A stretch of DNA of 64,000 nucleotides from an uncultured Flavobacteriales bacterium (GCA_905479915.1 CAJQOH010000022.1:1-64000), one strand, 5' to 3'. Counted from the stretch's first letter, positions 37,362 to 46,533 are shown. A program made the numbers and translations. The notes: a model not told the origin generated them from the letters alone.

Positions 37362-38579
37362 ATGAATGTTATAAATCATACTATTTCGAATAAGAATTTA
37401 TTTGAAAAACAACTACTAACTTATTTTAAAGATAAGAAGAATGTTGTTTTTTTAAATAGTAATGATGTAGATAAAATCAATCTTTTTGCGGTTTCTAATA
37501 ACAATGGTTTAGATAAAAACAAGAATCAGTTTGGATTTATTTCTTATGATTATAAGAATAAAATAGAAGAATTGTTTTCTAACCATTTTGATGGAATTCA
37601 ATTTCCAGAAAAACATTTTTTTACCCCAGAATTACTTTTTAAGTTAGAGAAGGATAAAGTTGAAATTGTTTTTTCGAATGATTATTTAGAAAAAATAGAG
37701 GTAATAATTTCTGAAATTGAAAAGACTTCCATCGAAGAGATTGAGCAAGAAAAAATAGAAGTATTACCAAAAATTTCTAAGGAAGACTATTTGAAAACAG
37801 TAACTCAATTAAAAGAACACATTCAGTTAGGAGATATTTACGAAGTAAATTATTGCCAAGAATATTTTTCTGAAAAGGTTGAGGTTAATCCAATAGATAT
37901 CTATATCAAATTGAATAAAAAATCACCAACACCATTCTCATGTTTTGTAAAGTGTGATAATAATTATTTAATGTCAGCTTCCCCTGAGCGTTATATTCAA
38001 AAGGAGGGTAGTAGAATTCTTTCTCAACCAATAAAAGGAACTGCAAAAAGAGGAGTTACTTTAGCAGAAGATAAGGTTATAAAAGATCAATTATTTGGTG
38101 ATCCTAAAGAGCGTAGTGAAAATGTGATGATTGTTGATTTGGTAAGAAATGATATTTCAAAAATTGCGAAAAAAAATACAGTTAGCGTGAATGAATTGTG
38201 TGGAATTTATACGTTTCCTCAAGTACATCAAATGATTTCATCAGTTTCTGGACAAGTTGAAAATGATGTTTCGTTTGAAGATATATTAAAAGCTACTTTT
38301 CCAATGGGATCAATGACTGGTGCTCCAAAAATTAGAGCAATGAAGTTAATTGAACAATATGAGAAAACTAAACGTGGTTTATATTCAGGTACTGTTGGTT
38401 ACATTAATGAAAAAGGAGATTTTGATTTTAGTGTTGTGATTAGAAGCATAGCTTATAATGCAACAAATAATTACCTTTCATTTATGGTTGGTGGAGCTAT
38501 TACTGCTCTGTCTGACCCAGAGAAGGAGTATGATGAATGTTTATTAAAAGCAAAAGCAATGCTAGAAGTGTTAAGTTGA
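37362..38579 (+). CDS. pabB: Aminodeoxychorismate synthase component I
   Basis: Chorismate-utilising enzyme that forms 4-amino-4-deoxychorismate for folate synthesis. It is 405 aa and matches the chorismate-binding family (ASPERYIQKEG, GDPKERSENVMIVDLVRNDI, FPMGSMTGAPKIRAM, GTVGYINEKGDFDFSVVIR). PIKGTAKRG near residue 223 carries the Lys typical of PabB; TrpE has PIAGT there. The partner amidotransferase PabA is not adjacent. It begins 1 bp after the SDR stop. Confidence 0.9.
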   Translation: MNVINHTISNKNLFEKQLLTYFKDKKNVVFLNSNDVDKINLFAVSNNNGLDKNKNQFGFISYDYKNKIEELFSNHFDGIQFPEKHFFTPELLFKLEKDKVEIVFSNDYLEKIEVIISEIEKTSIEEIEQEKIEVLPKISKEDYLKTVTQLKEHIQLGDIYEVNYCQEYFSEKVEVNPIDIYIKLNKKSPTPFSCFVKCDNNYLMSASPERYIQKEGSRILSQPIKGTAKRGVTLAEDKVIKDQLFGDPKERSENVMIVDLVRNDISKIAKKNTVSVNELCGIYTFPQVHQMISSVSGQVENDVSFEDILKATFPMGSMTGAPKIRAMKLIEQYEKTKRGLYSGTVGYINEKGDFDFSVVIRSIAYNATNNYLSFMVGGAITALSDPEKEYDECLLKAKAMLEVLS

Positions 38580-38582
38580 TAG

Positions 38583-39887
38583 GTGTTAAATCGATTTATA
38601 ACATATTATCAAAAAAATAAACTGTTTAATGCAACAGATAAAGCTCTATTAACTGTTAGTGGAGGAAAGGATTCTATTGTTATGTTGCATTTGTTTAAAG
38701 AAGCTAATCTAGCTTTTGGTGTAGCACATTGTAATTTTAATTTGAGAGGAGAAGACGCTAACCAAGATCAATTATTTGTTCAAGAGTTTTGTGAAAAAAA
38801 TAAGATTCCTTTTTATACTATAAATTTCCAAACACAAGAATACGCTACCAAAAATGGGATTTCTATTCAGATGGCTGCGAGAGATTTACGATACGATTGG
38901 TTTGAGAAAATTAGAGAAGAAAATAATTACCAATATATTGCAACAGCTCATCATAAAAATGATGTTGCTGAAACAATGTTAATTAATCTAGTAAACGGAA
39001 CCGGTTTAGCTGGTTTACATGGAATCAATGCTAAAAAAGGGAAAATAATTCGTCCGTTATTGTGTTTTACTCGCAGAGATATTGACGATTACTCTAACCA
39101 AAATAAAATTGATTATAGAGAAGATCTTTCTAATGCAGATACCAAGTATACACGAAACTCAATTAGACATGATGTTATCCCGAAACTTGAGAAGATTAAC
39201 CCAACAATTATTGAAACATTAAATGTTGAAGCAAGTCATTTTTTAGGTGATGAGAAGATAATTTCAGACAAAATTAAATTAGATAAAAAACGTTTATTCC
39301 TAATAAATGGAAATGGATTTAAAATTGAAATTCAAGAGCTTAAAAAATTATCACCACTGAATTCATATTTGTATTATTTTTTGAGAGAGTATAATTTTAA
39401 TAGCACCAATGTTTCAGATATCATTCATGGATTAGAAAATCAATCTGGAAAAATATATTATTCATCTACGCATCAAATTGTTAAGGATAGGAAGTTTTTA
39501 TTGTTGAATAAAATAGAAGAAACATCTATAGATCATATAGAAATTAATACTATTGAAGATTTACCATTTAACTATAAAGTGGTAGATGATATCAAGAATT
39601 TAGAGATTAATAAATCTAATGACTATGCTTATTTAGATGCTGATAAAATTCATTTTCCTTTGATACTTAGAGGTTGGAAAAATGGAGATTCTTTTAATCC
39701 TTTAGGGATGAATGGAAATAAAAAGGTAAGTGACTTTTTGATTGACAACAAAATTTCTCTTTTTGAAAAGCAAAAGGTAGGAGTATTAGAATTTAAAGAT
39801 CAAATAATATGGTTGATAGGTTATCGTATTGATGATTGTTTTAAAATCACTTCGAAAACCAAAAGAGTACTCATTCTATCAAAATAG
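38583..39887 (+). CDS. tilS: tRNA(Ile)-lysidine synthetase
   Basis: Modifies C34 of the CAU-anticodon tRNA(Ile) to lysidine, an essential step for reading AUA. It is 434 aa. The N-type PP-loop SGGKDS is at residues 26-31, followed by VAHCNFNLRGEDANQDQ and ATAHHKNDVAETMLINLVNGTGLAGLHGI. The C-terminal TilS domains end with GDSFNPLGMNGNKKVSDFLID. The start is GTG at 38583, 3 bp after pabB. AUA codons are frequent in this AT-rich genome, so the enzyme should be in demand. Confidence 0.96.
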   Translation: MLNRFITYYQKNKLFNATDKALLTVSGGKDSIVMLHLFKEANLAFGVAHCNFNLRGEDANQDQLFVQEFCEKNKIPFYTINFQTQEYATKNGISIQMAARDLRYDWFEKIREENNYQYIATAHHKNDVAETMLINLVNGTGLAGLHGINAKKGKIIRPLLCFTRRDIDDYSNQNKIDYREDLSNADTKYTRNSIRHDVIPKLEKINPTIIETLNVEASHFLGDEKIISDKIKLDKKRLFLINGNGFKIEIQELKKLSPLNSYLYYFLREYNFNSTNVSDIIHGLENQSGKIYYSSTHQIVKDRKFLLLNKIEETSIDHIEINTIEDLPFNYKVVDDIKNLEINKSNDYAYLDADKIHFPLILRGWKNGDSFNPLGMNGNKKVSDFLIDNKISLFEKQKVGVLEFKDQIIWLIGYRIDDCFKITSKTKRVLILSK

Positions 39888-39891
39888 AGCT

Positions 39892-40677
39892 ATGATTTTT
39901 ACAGATCAAATCGGTCATAAATTTAAATTAGAATTTGTTCCTAAAAGAATTGTTTCTGTGGTTCCATCACAAACGGAATTGTTATACGATTTAGGTTTAG
40001 ATGATCGAGTAGTAGGTATTACAAAATTTTGTATTCACCCGGAAGAATGGTTTAGAAATAAGAAGCGAATTGGGGGTACAAAAAATTTAAACTTGGCTAA
40101 AATAGCTGATCTTAACCCCGATTTAATTATTGCTAATAAAGAGGAAAATACGCAAGCAGAGATTGAAGAATTGCAAAAGCTTTACCCAGTTTATACAAGT
40201 GATATTTCTAACTTAGATGAGAGTATTAGTATGATTAAAGATCTTGCTGTTATTACAGATACTGAAGATCAGGCTTCAAGTATTATTCAAAAAATAGTCA
40301 ATGATTTTAATAGATTGGCCGAGGTATCCGTCAAAAAATGTACAGCGTTATATTTAATTTGGAAAGACCCTTATATGAGTATTAACCAAAATAGGTTTAT
40401 CAATGATATGATGCAACGTTGTGGTTTTGAAAATGTAATTGTATCAAATGTAGATTATCCAGAACTTACGAAGAATCAAATTTTAACATTAAATCCTGAT
40501 TTTATATTGCTCTCTTCAGAGCCATATCCATTTAAAGAGAAGCACATAAAAGAAATTCAAGAACTTTCCCCAAAATCTAAAGTTATACTTGTTGATGGTG
40601 AATATTTTTCATGGTATGGTTCTAGATTACAAAATGCTGTAAGTTACTTTGTTGCTTTGATAGATAAAATCCCTTAA
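39892..40677 (+). CDS. Periplasmic-binding-type helical backbone protein (BtuF/FhuD-like) without signal peptide
   Basis: Class III solute-binding fold (261 aa). It opens with RIVSVVPSQTELLYDLGLDDRVVGITKFC and continues NLAKIADLNPDLIIANKEEN, then LTKNQILTLNPDFILLSSEPYPF, as in cobalamin, heme or siderophore binding proteins. ATG at 39892 lies 4 bp after tilS. The upstream in-frame TTG at 39829 would overlap tilS by 59 bp and also gives no signal peptide. No permease or ATPase genes are adjacent. The protein is therefore predicted cytoplasmic, and its ligand is unknown. Confidence 0.8.
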   Translation: MIFTDQIGHKFKLEFVPKRIVSVVPSQTELLYDLGLDDRVVGITKFCIHPEEWFRNKKRIGGTKNLNLAKIADLNPDLIIANKEENTQAEIEELQKLYPVYTSDISNLDESISMIKDLAVITDTEDQASSIIQKIVNDFNRLAEVSVKKCTALYLIWKDPYMSINQNRFINDMMQRCGFENVIVSNVDYPELTKNQILTLNPDFILLSSEPYPFKEKHIKEIQELSPKSKVILVDGEYFSWYGSRLQNAVSYFVALIDKIP

Positions 40678-40694
40678 CTTTCTAGCTTTTTAGC

Positions 40695-42989
40695 ATTATC
40701 ACACAGGTTAAATACATATTATTAGTTATAGGGTTAATTGCTCTTTCAATCAATGTATATGCTCAAAAAGTAGGGGTAGTATTGAGTGGAGGAGGTTCTA
40801 GTGCTGTTTCTCATATAGGCGTTTTAAAGGCTTTGGAAGAAAATAATATTCCAATAGATTATATTACGGGTACTTCTATGGGAGCATTGGTTGGTGGCCT
40901 ATATGCTGCAGGTTATTCTCCCCAAGAAATTGAAGAAGTGTTTTTATCGGATAAATTTAAGGAATGGGCTGAAGGGAATTTGGATAAAAAATATAGCTAT
41001 TTTTTGAGGGAGAAAGATGCTACACCATCCATGATTACTTTTAAACTGGATCTAGATACTTTGTTGGAAACAAGTTTACCTACCAACTTAATATCTCCTA
41101 CTGCAATGGATTATGGATTGATGCAGTATTTTGCACCATCTACTGCAGCGGCAGCAAATAATTTTGATAACTTATTTATTCCATATCGCTGTGTTGCTTC
41201 GGATATTATTTCTAAAAAAGTATTTGTTTTAAAAGAAGGTAAGATGGCAACAGCAATAAGAGCTTCTATGTCATATCCTTTTTATCTAACTCCAATTCCT
41301 TATGATGACAAATTATTATTTGATGGTGGATTATATAATAATTTCCCAGCCGATGTAATGGTTAATGATTTTTCACCTGATTATATAATAGGAAGTAATG
41401 TTTCTTCCAATTTTGAAACACCTGATGAAGATAACTTAGTTTCTCAAGTTAAAGCTATAATTGTAGATAATACAGCATATTCAATTCCTGAGAATGTTCC
41501 GTCAATTATTATTGAACCAGAATCATCAGATTTCTCATTACTTGAATTTGATAAAAATGAAGCATTGATCAAGATTGGTTATGATGCCGCAATAAAACAA
41601 ATAGAATCTATAAAAAAAGGAGTTCAAAGGAGAGTAAATGTTTTTGATTTGATTGAACAAAGAAAGTCTTATAAAAAGAAATTGCCAAAATTGATCTTTG
41701 ATGATCTTGAAGTGACAGGAATGAAGGCCGCACAGAATATGTATGTTAGGAAGTCAATGAGGTTTAAAGGAGATACTGTTAGTGCAGAAAGGTTAAATTC
41801 AGAGTACATAAAGGTATCTTCTGATGATAAGATAAAAAAGATTTATCCTGAAGCTGAATTTAATGAAGAAACACAACGATTTACATTAAAGTTGAAAGCT
41901 AAAAAAGCTAAAGATTTGTTTGTTTCATTTGGTGGAGTATTTTCATCTAGACCAATAAATGAAGCTTATATTGGTTTACAGTACAACCTTCTTGGAAAAA
42001 CGGCAGTATCTATTTTAGCAAATACTTATTTTGGAAAATTACATAACTCTGTTACAGGAGGATTTCGATTAGATTTTCCTTTAAGGATTCCTTTTTATTG
42101 GAAAACCACCTTTACGATAGATGGTTGGGATTATTTTAAAAGTAGCTCTACATTTTTTGAAGATACAAAACCTTCATTTTTAGTAGTTAATGATCAATAT
42201 GTTAGATCTGAAGTTGCTTTTCCAATTGCTTATAAAGGGAAAGTTATTATTGAAGGTACAGCAGGTGAGATGGAAAATAAATATTATCAAACCAGGGAAT
42301 TCTTATCTACTGACACGACTGATAAAACAATGTTTAGAAATTTTTCTTTAGGATTGAATTTTGAAAGAAATTCTTTAGATATGAAACAGTACGCATCTAA
42401 AGGAAGCTACTTTTCATTTGGAGGTAGGTTTATCAAGGGAAAAGAGTCGACAAGACCAGGGTCTACATCTATTGTAAAAGAAGAGTTTGATACTTTGGTA
42501 GATTGGTTTAGAGTTAAAATAACTTACGATAAGTATTTTGAATTAACTAAAAGTATACGTTTAGGGGTTTTTGCTGAAGGTGTTTATAGTAATCAACCTT
42601 TTTTTAATAATTATACAGCATCTATTCTTTCAGCACAAGCTTTTGAACCTTTATCAGAAAGTAAAACTTTATTTCAAGAAAACTTTAGAGCGCATAGTTA
42701 TTTTGCCGTAGGATTAAAAAATATTTATCAGTTGTCTAAAAATATGCAATTAAGGTTTGAAGGTTATTTATTTCAGCCTCATCAAAATATATTACAAGGT
42801 GATGATAAGAAAGCTTATTATGGTAGGGTTTGGGATGAAGGGCACTTTATTTATTCATCATCATTGGTATATACCACACCTTTAGGCCCAATAGCATTTA
42901 ATGCCAATTATTACGATAAGTTTGAAGAACATTGGAGTTTTATGTTCCATTTCGGATACCTAATATTCAATAAAAAGAGTTTAGATTAA
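40695..42989 (+). CDS. Patatin-like phospholipase with POTRA and outer-membrane barrel (type Vd autotransporter)
   Basis: Predicted surface or secreted lipase of about 764 aa. A signal peptide read upstream of 40782 (KYILLVIGLIALSINVYAQ) leads into the patatin domain: oxyanion loop SGGGSSAVSHIG, nucleophile GTSMG (Ser about 61) and catalytic Asp in DGGLYNNFP (about 210). A POTRA-like segment (about 335-400) and a BamA/TamA-like 16-strand-type barrel to the C-terminus follow. This is the PlpD/FplA arrangement. No ATG, GTG or TTG precedes the signal peptide; ATT at 40695 or ATC at 40698 are the only near-cognate choices before it. A TTG at 40782 would delete the signal peptide and strand 1 of the lipase. 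The start is therefore uncertain. Confidence 0.8.
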   Translation: MITQVKYILLVIGLIALSINVYAQKVGVVLSGGGSSAVSHIGVLKALEENNIPIDYITGTSMGALVGGLYAAGYSPQEIEEVFLSDKFKEWAEGNLDKKYSYFLREKDATPSMITFKLDLDTLLETSLPTNLISPTAMDYGLMQYFAPSTAAAANNFDNLFIPYRCVASDIISKKVFVLKEGKMATAIRASMSYPFYLTPIPYDDKLLFDGGLYNNFPADVMVNDFSPDYIIGSNVSSNFETPDEDNLVSQVKAIIVDNTAYSIPENVPSIIIEPESSDFSLLEFDKNEALIKIGYDAAIKQIESIKKGVQRRVNVFDLIEQRKSYKKKLPKLIFDDLEVTGMKAAQNMYVRKSMRFKGDTVSAERLNSEYIKVSSDDKIKKIYPEAEFNEETQRFTLKLKAKKAKDLFVSFGGVFSSRPINEAYIGLQYNLLGKTAVSILANTYFGKLHNSVTGGFRLDFPLRIPFYWKTTFTIDGWDYFKSSSTFFEDTKPSFLVVNDQYVRSEVAFPIAYKGKVIIEGTAGEMENKYYQTREFLSTDTTDKTMFRNFSLGLNFERNSLDMKQYASKGSYFSFGGRFIKGKESTRPGSTSIVKEEFDTLVDWFRVKITYDKYFELTKSIRLGVFAEGVYSNQPFFNNYTASILSAQAFEPLSESKTLFQENFRAHSYFAVGLKNIYQLSKNMQLRFEGYLFQPHQNILQGDDKKAYYGRVWDEGHFIYSSSLVYTTPLGPIAFNANYYDKFEEHWSFMFHFGYLIFNKKSLD

Positions 42990-42991
42990 CC

Positions 42992-43432
42992 TTAGTAGGT
43001 TAGTTTAATTAAGGGCAATAAGAATGCCCAGAACACCACACCCGCAAACATAAACAACAATGTATATTTCTTTTTTGAAAAGAAACGAGAGGCAATAAAA
43101 CTTCCTACAGGAATAGAGATAATTATAGGAGTGATTAATGCAATTCCGATTAATCCATATTTATTTTTGATATGAATAAATCGTCTAACTTTTTTTGAGA
43201 AAACTTTTTTCTCTTTTTTCTTCTTAAATAATTTAGATATCATTTTATTGACCCAGTTACTAAAATAATAAAAGAACAATATCCCTGTAAATCCGCCTAC
43301 AATTAGCATGAAAACACTTTCAATATAAGTGTAATTAGTAGCAGGAGATACTAAAATTCCTACAGCAACAGCAAACTTAATTCCTGCAAGGAGAAACAAT
43401 CCTAAAAATTCTAATAATTCTGGTAATCCCAT
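42992..43432 (-). CDS. Small multi-span membrane protein, function unknown
   Basis: A 146-residue membrane protein with about four spans and a very basic middle loop (LFKKKKEKKVFSKKVRRF). NKYGLIGIALITPIIISIPVGSFIASRFF vaguely resembles small multidrug-export/SNARE-associated membrane families, but I cannot assign it with confidence. Its start codon directly abuts the upp stop with no gap, so it is translated from the same message as uracil phosphoribosyltransferase. A uracil-related role is possible but unsupported by motifs. Confidence 0.7.
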   Translation of the reverse strand: MGLPELLEFLGLFLLAGIKFAVAVGILVSPATNYTYIESVFMLIVGGFTGILFFYYFSNWVNKMISKLFKKKKEKKVFSKKVRRFIHIKNKYGLIGIALITPIIISIPVGSFIASRFFSKKKYTLLFMFAGVVFWAFLLPLIKLTY

Positions 43433-44083
43433 TTATTCTTTTATTCCGTAAGCTAAATCACCAGCATCTCCTAATCCAGGAACAATGTATGATTCAGGTG
43501 TTAATTCATTATCAATTGCACCAACCCAAAGTGTAGTATCTTTAGGTAAATTCCTTTTGACAAATTCAATTCCTTCTTTACTTGCAATTAAAGCAACAAT
43601 ATGTATTTTTTTTGGTGTTCCTTTTTTTAATAATAGCTCAATGATCTTTACAATAGAGGCTCCAGAAGCTAACATTGGATCAGAAAGAATAACTATTCTG
43701 TTTTCTAAATTAGGACTGGCAATATATTCAGATTCGATAATAAATGAGCCATCATCTCTATGTTTTCTAAAAGCGGAAACTAGTGCATTATCCGCATTAT
43801 CAAAATAATTTAGTAACCCTTGATGTAATGTTAAACCTGCTCTTAAAATAGTTGATAAAACAGGTTGCTCATTGGTTAATAGCATATTAGCTGTTCCAAG
43901 TGGTGTTGTAATAGCTTTAGGTTGATAGTTGAATGTTTTACTGATTTCATAAGCAAAAATTTCTCCCAGGCGCTCACAGTTTTTTCTAAAACGCATTCTA
44001 TCATTTTGTGTATCAATGTTTCTTATTTCAGATATAAATTGATTAAAAATTGAATTACTTTGTCCTAAGTTGATTATTTTCAT
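43433..44083 (-). CDS. upp: Uracil phosphoribosyltransferase
   Basis: Salvages uracil with PRPP to give UMP. It is 216 aa. The PRPP-binding loop is VILSDPMLASGASI (about residue 125-138), and the uracil-binding C-terminal segment is YIVPGLGDAGDLAYG. RAGLTLHQGLLNYF is also conserved in the family. It lies 35 bp downstream of the polysaccharide deacetylase gene and directly abuts the following membrane protein gene. Confidence 0.95.
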   Translation of the reverse strand: MKIINLGQSNSIFNQFISEIRNIDTQNDRMRFRKNCERLGEIFAYEISKTFNYQPKAITTPLGTANMLLTNEQPVLSTILRAGLTLHQGLLNYFDNADNALVSAFRKHRDDGSFIIESEYIASPNLENRIVILSDPMLASGASIVKIIELLLKKGTPKKIHIVALIASKEGIEFVKRNLPKDTTLWVGAIDNELTPESYIVPGLGDAGDLAYGIKE

Positions 44084-44118
44084 ATTACTTTTCTTGAGAT
44101 AAAACTATTCAGTTAATT

Positions 44119-45411
44119 TCAATTAAGTGATTCTTTTAACATTTTTTCATAAACTATCTTCCATCCTTTCCATATACCTTCTTCGCAAAGAGATTCATTA
44201 TGCCATACACTGATGAACGTACCATTTACAGATTTTACTATATCCATTAATTTTGAAATGTGTGCAGAAGCTTCCTCAGGGGTTGATTTTTTATAATACT
44301 GATAAGTTGCCTCCATAGTTGTAAAAGGAAGTATTAAGAGTTTTGTTTCTGTTTCTACATCTAAGTCGTAAAAATAGAAAGGACTGCAAATACTTGCTCT
44401 AAAACCTGCTTGTTCAGCATATCCCATAGTGTAATCTGCCTTGATATCATTATCAATTAAATTACGATATGTGTTTGGTAGGTTTAACTTTAAGAAATGT
44501 TGCCTGCTTTTACTAGTGTTTCTGTGTGTTATCTCTTGTAGTCTTTTAATTTCCTTTGTAAGTGTTTCAATATTACTATTAGATGCATAAGAGGGATGAA
44601 TACCAACTTCTGAATAATCAGCAATAGACTTTATTAAAGATTGAAAAGTTTTATTTTTAACAGGGGTATTCTTATCGTTAACTCCATAATCTCCTAATAG
44701 GAAAAAATAGATTGGGGAAATTTGATATTGTTTGTGAATTTTATGTTGATACTCAAAAGTATCGTATGGATCTTGTTCTTTTCCAAATATTACTTTTAAA
44801 CGTTTTGAGAAACTTCTTGTTTTAAGTGATTTTACCAAACCTCCTAAAATTCTAATGAACCCTTTATGTTTGTATGCATAAGCATTATCGATATCAATAG
44901 TAGAAATAAGTTCAAAATTTCGTTGAGGAAAGTTGAAGTTAGGAACGGACTCTATTTTTTTTGCAATTTGGTTAATCCAGATATTAACCAATGGAATTTC
45001 TAAAAAACTATTTTGAAATGCTAAACTTTCACTGGCTAAAAAACGCTCGTGATTATCTTTGATGTGAGGTAAATATTCTTCGTATCTACTAATTAAGTAA
45101 AAGCTTGCTGCAAATGGATCAAAAGGAAATTCAGAATCTTTTCCTACACTAAAAAAACATTTGTTTCCTTCAAATTCAAAAAGACTAATCTCTTGTTCTT
45201 TTATTCCTGTTTCAAACAGAATAGTAGAAGACTGAAAAAATAGTCCGGAATTCAATTTAGATGGGGAGTAATTAATTTTAATCGTATCAGATTTTTCAAA
45301 CTCTTCAATATTATCAGTAAAGTGAATTTCTGTTTTAAGTACATTTTTAAAAATAGTTTTAAAAATGTATCTCAATCGAGGAGTTAGTTTATGAGAATAG
45401 ATTAAAATCAT
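44119..45411 (-). CDS. Polysaccharide deacetylase family protein
   Basis: Predicted carbohydrate esterase 4-like protein (430 aa) of the Bacteroidota type with an extra N-terminal domain (about 1-140). The deacetylase core includes STIDIDNAYAYKHKG, where the Asp pair would bind metal, VGIHPSYASN with a conserved His, and a C-terminal FISVWHNESLCEEGIWKGWK. No signal peptide is seen. The substrate is unknown; lipopolysaccharide or exopolysaccharide sugars are plausible. It begins 2 bp after radC. Confidence 0.82.
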   Translation of the reverse strand: MILIYSHKLTPRLRYIFKTIFKNVLKTEIHFTDNIEEFEKSDTIKINYSPSKLNSGLFFQSSTILFETGIKEQEISLFEFEGNKCFFSVGKDSEFPFDPFAASFYLISRYEEYLPHIKDNHERFLASESLAFQNSFLEIPLVNIWINQIAKKIESVPNFNFPQRNFELISTIDIDNAYAYKHKGFIRILGGLVKSLKTRSFSKRLKVIFGKEQDPYDTFEYQHKIHKQYQISPIYFFLLGDYGVNDKNTPVKNKTFQSLIKSIADYSEVGIHPSYASNSNIETLTKEIKRLQEITHRNTSKSRQHFLKLNLPNTYRNLIDNDIKADYTMGYAEQAGFRASICSPFYFYDLDVETETKLLILPFTTMEATYQYYKKSTPEEASAHISKLMDIVKSVNGTFISVWHNESLCEEGIWKGWKIVYEKMLKESLN

Positions 45412-45413
45412 TT

Positions 45414-46106
45414 TTACATTAAATTTTCATCAGCAAAACTAAAGTAACCTTTTTCACCAATAATTAGGTGATCTAAAACCGGTGTGTCTAACATTGATCC
45501 TGTTTCCTTTAGTTTTTTAGTCAACGCAATATCCGCATTACTTGGATTTAAGTTTCCTGAAGGGTGATTGTGAAAAAGTATAATTGCAGATGCTAGTTGT
45601 TCTATAGCAGATTTGAAAATAATCTTACTATCTGCAATTGTTCCAGAGATTCCTCCTTTACTAATATTCTCTTTTTTGATGACTTCATTTTTACGATTAA
45701 GATGGAGTACCCAAAATTCTTCATGAGGTAAATCACTTAAAACATCTGTGATCATACTGTAAGCATCCTTACTTGATTTAATAATAGGTTTTTTTTCAAT
45801 CCCAGAAGTTTTTCTTCTTCTTCCCAATTCTAAAGCTGCAATAATACTTATCGCTTTAGCTTCTCCAATACCACTAAATTGAGTTAAATCGGCTATGGTT
45901 AATTTCCCTAATTTGTTGAGGTCATTATTTATTGAGGCTAATATTTTTTTTGATAGTTCTACAGCACTATCATTTTTATTGCCTGAGCCAATTAGGATAG
46001 CAATTAACTCAGCATCAGATAATACTCCTTTTCCTTTCGAAGAAAGTTTTTCCCGAGGTCTATCTTCTTCAGCCCAAGTTTTTATGGTTAGATTTTGATC
46101 GTACAT
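45414..46106 (-). CDS. radC: RadC-family JAB-domain protein
   Basis: 230-aa RadC. A helix-hairpin-helix-like N-terminal domain (about 15-85, with KLSSKGKGVLSDAELIAILIGSG and LTQFSGIGEAKAISI) precedes the MPN/JAB metalloprotease-like domain with the metal motif HNHPSGNLNPSNAD (about 170-185). The historical DNA-repair role is doubtful, and the real activity is unknown. ATG at 46106 is preferred over an in-frame TTG at 46127. The gene follows a terminator and probably starts the radC-deacetylase-upp unit. Confidence 0.93.
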   Translation of the reverse strand: MYDQNLTIKTWAEEDRPREKLSSKGKGVLSDAELIAILIGSGNKNDSAVELSKKILASINNDLNKLGKLTIADLTQFSGIGEAKAISIIAALELGRRRKTSGIEKKPIIKSSKDAYSMITDVLSDLPHEEFWVLHLNRKNEVIKKENISKGGISGTIADSKIIFKSAIEQLASAIILFHNHPSGNLNPSNADIALTKKLKETGSMLDTPVLDHLIIGEKGYFSFADENLM

Positions 46107-46125
46107 TTTAGAAAAATAAAGATAC

Positions 46126-46157
46126 AAAAAAGGGAAACTAAATGTAGCTTCCCTTTT
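46126..46157 (-). terminator. Terminator after the rpoBC/DUF3467 unit
   Basis: Stem of AAAAGGGAA-type sequence (46128-46139 with 46146-46157, one A-C mismatch) followed on the minus strand by a T-run. It closes the large superoperon before radC. Confidence 0.75.
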
Positions 46158-46178
46158 AATTTAGTCGTTATTTATTGT

Positions 46179-46499
46179 TTAAGCTTCAGCTGCCGGTCCA
46201 CCAAAATTCATTGGGATTCCACCTTGTGGTCCAGGTCCTAAATCTTTTATTTTTCCGTGCATTGCTTCAAATTTTTCTACATTATCTTGTAATGCATGAA
46301 TTAATCTTTTTGCGTGTTCTGGAGTCATTAGAACTCTAGATTTAACCTTTGCTTTTGGCATACCAGGCATTACCTTAATAAAGTCTAATACAAATTCAGA
46401 GTTAGAATGACTAATGATAGCTAGGTTAGAATAGATTCCATCAGCAATTTCTTCACTTAATTCAATGTTTAATTTATTATCGTTGTTTTCTTCGCTCAT
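46179..46499 (-). CDS. DUF3467 domain protein
   Basis: Short (106 aa) conserved protein of unknown function. The core EEIADGIYSNLAIISHSNSEFVLDF, then MPKAKVKSRVLMTPEHAKRLIHALQDNVEKFE is the DUF3467 signature, with a glycine-rich tail. It is the last gene after rpoC, separated by a hairpin at 46534-46565, and is followed by a terminator. Confidence 0.9.
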   Translation of the reverse strand: MSEENNDNKLNIELSEEIADGIYSNLAIISHSNSEFVLDFIKVMPGMPKAKVKSRVLMTPEHAKRLIHALQDNVEKFEAMHGKIKDLGPGPQGGIPMNFGGPAAEA

Positions 46500-46533
46500 C
46501 TTTTTTAGTTTAAAGTTATCAAGTTAAAAGCAA

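Noticed and set aside
45414-46106. RadC as marker of a mobile or defence region
   Set aside because: RadC is often on mobile elements, but here neighbours are housekeeping genes and base composition looks the same.
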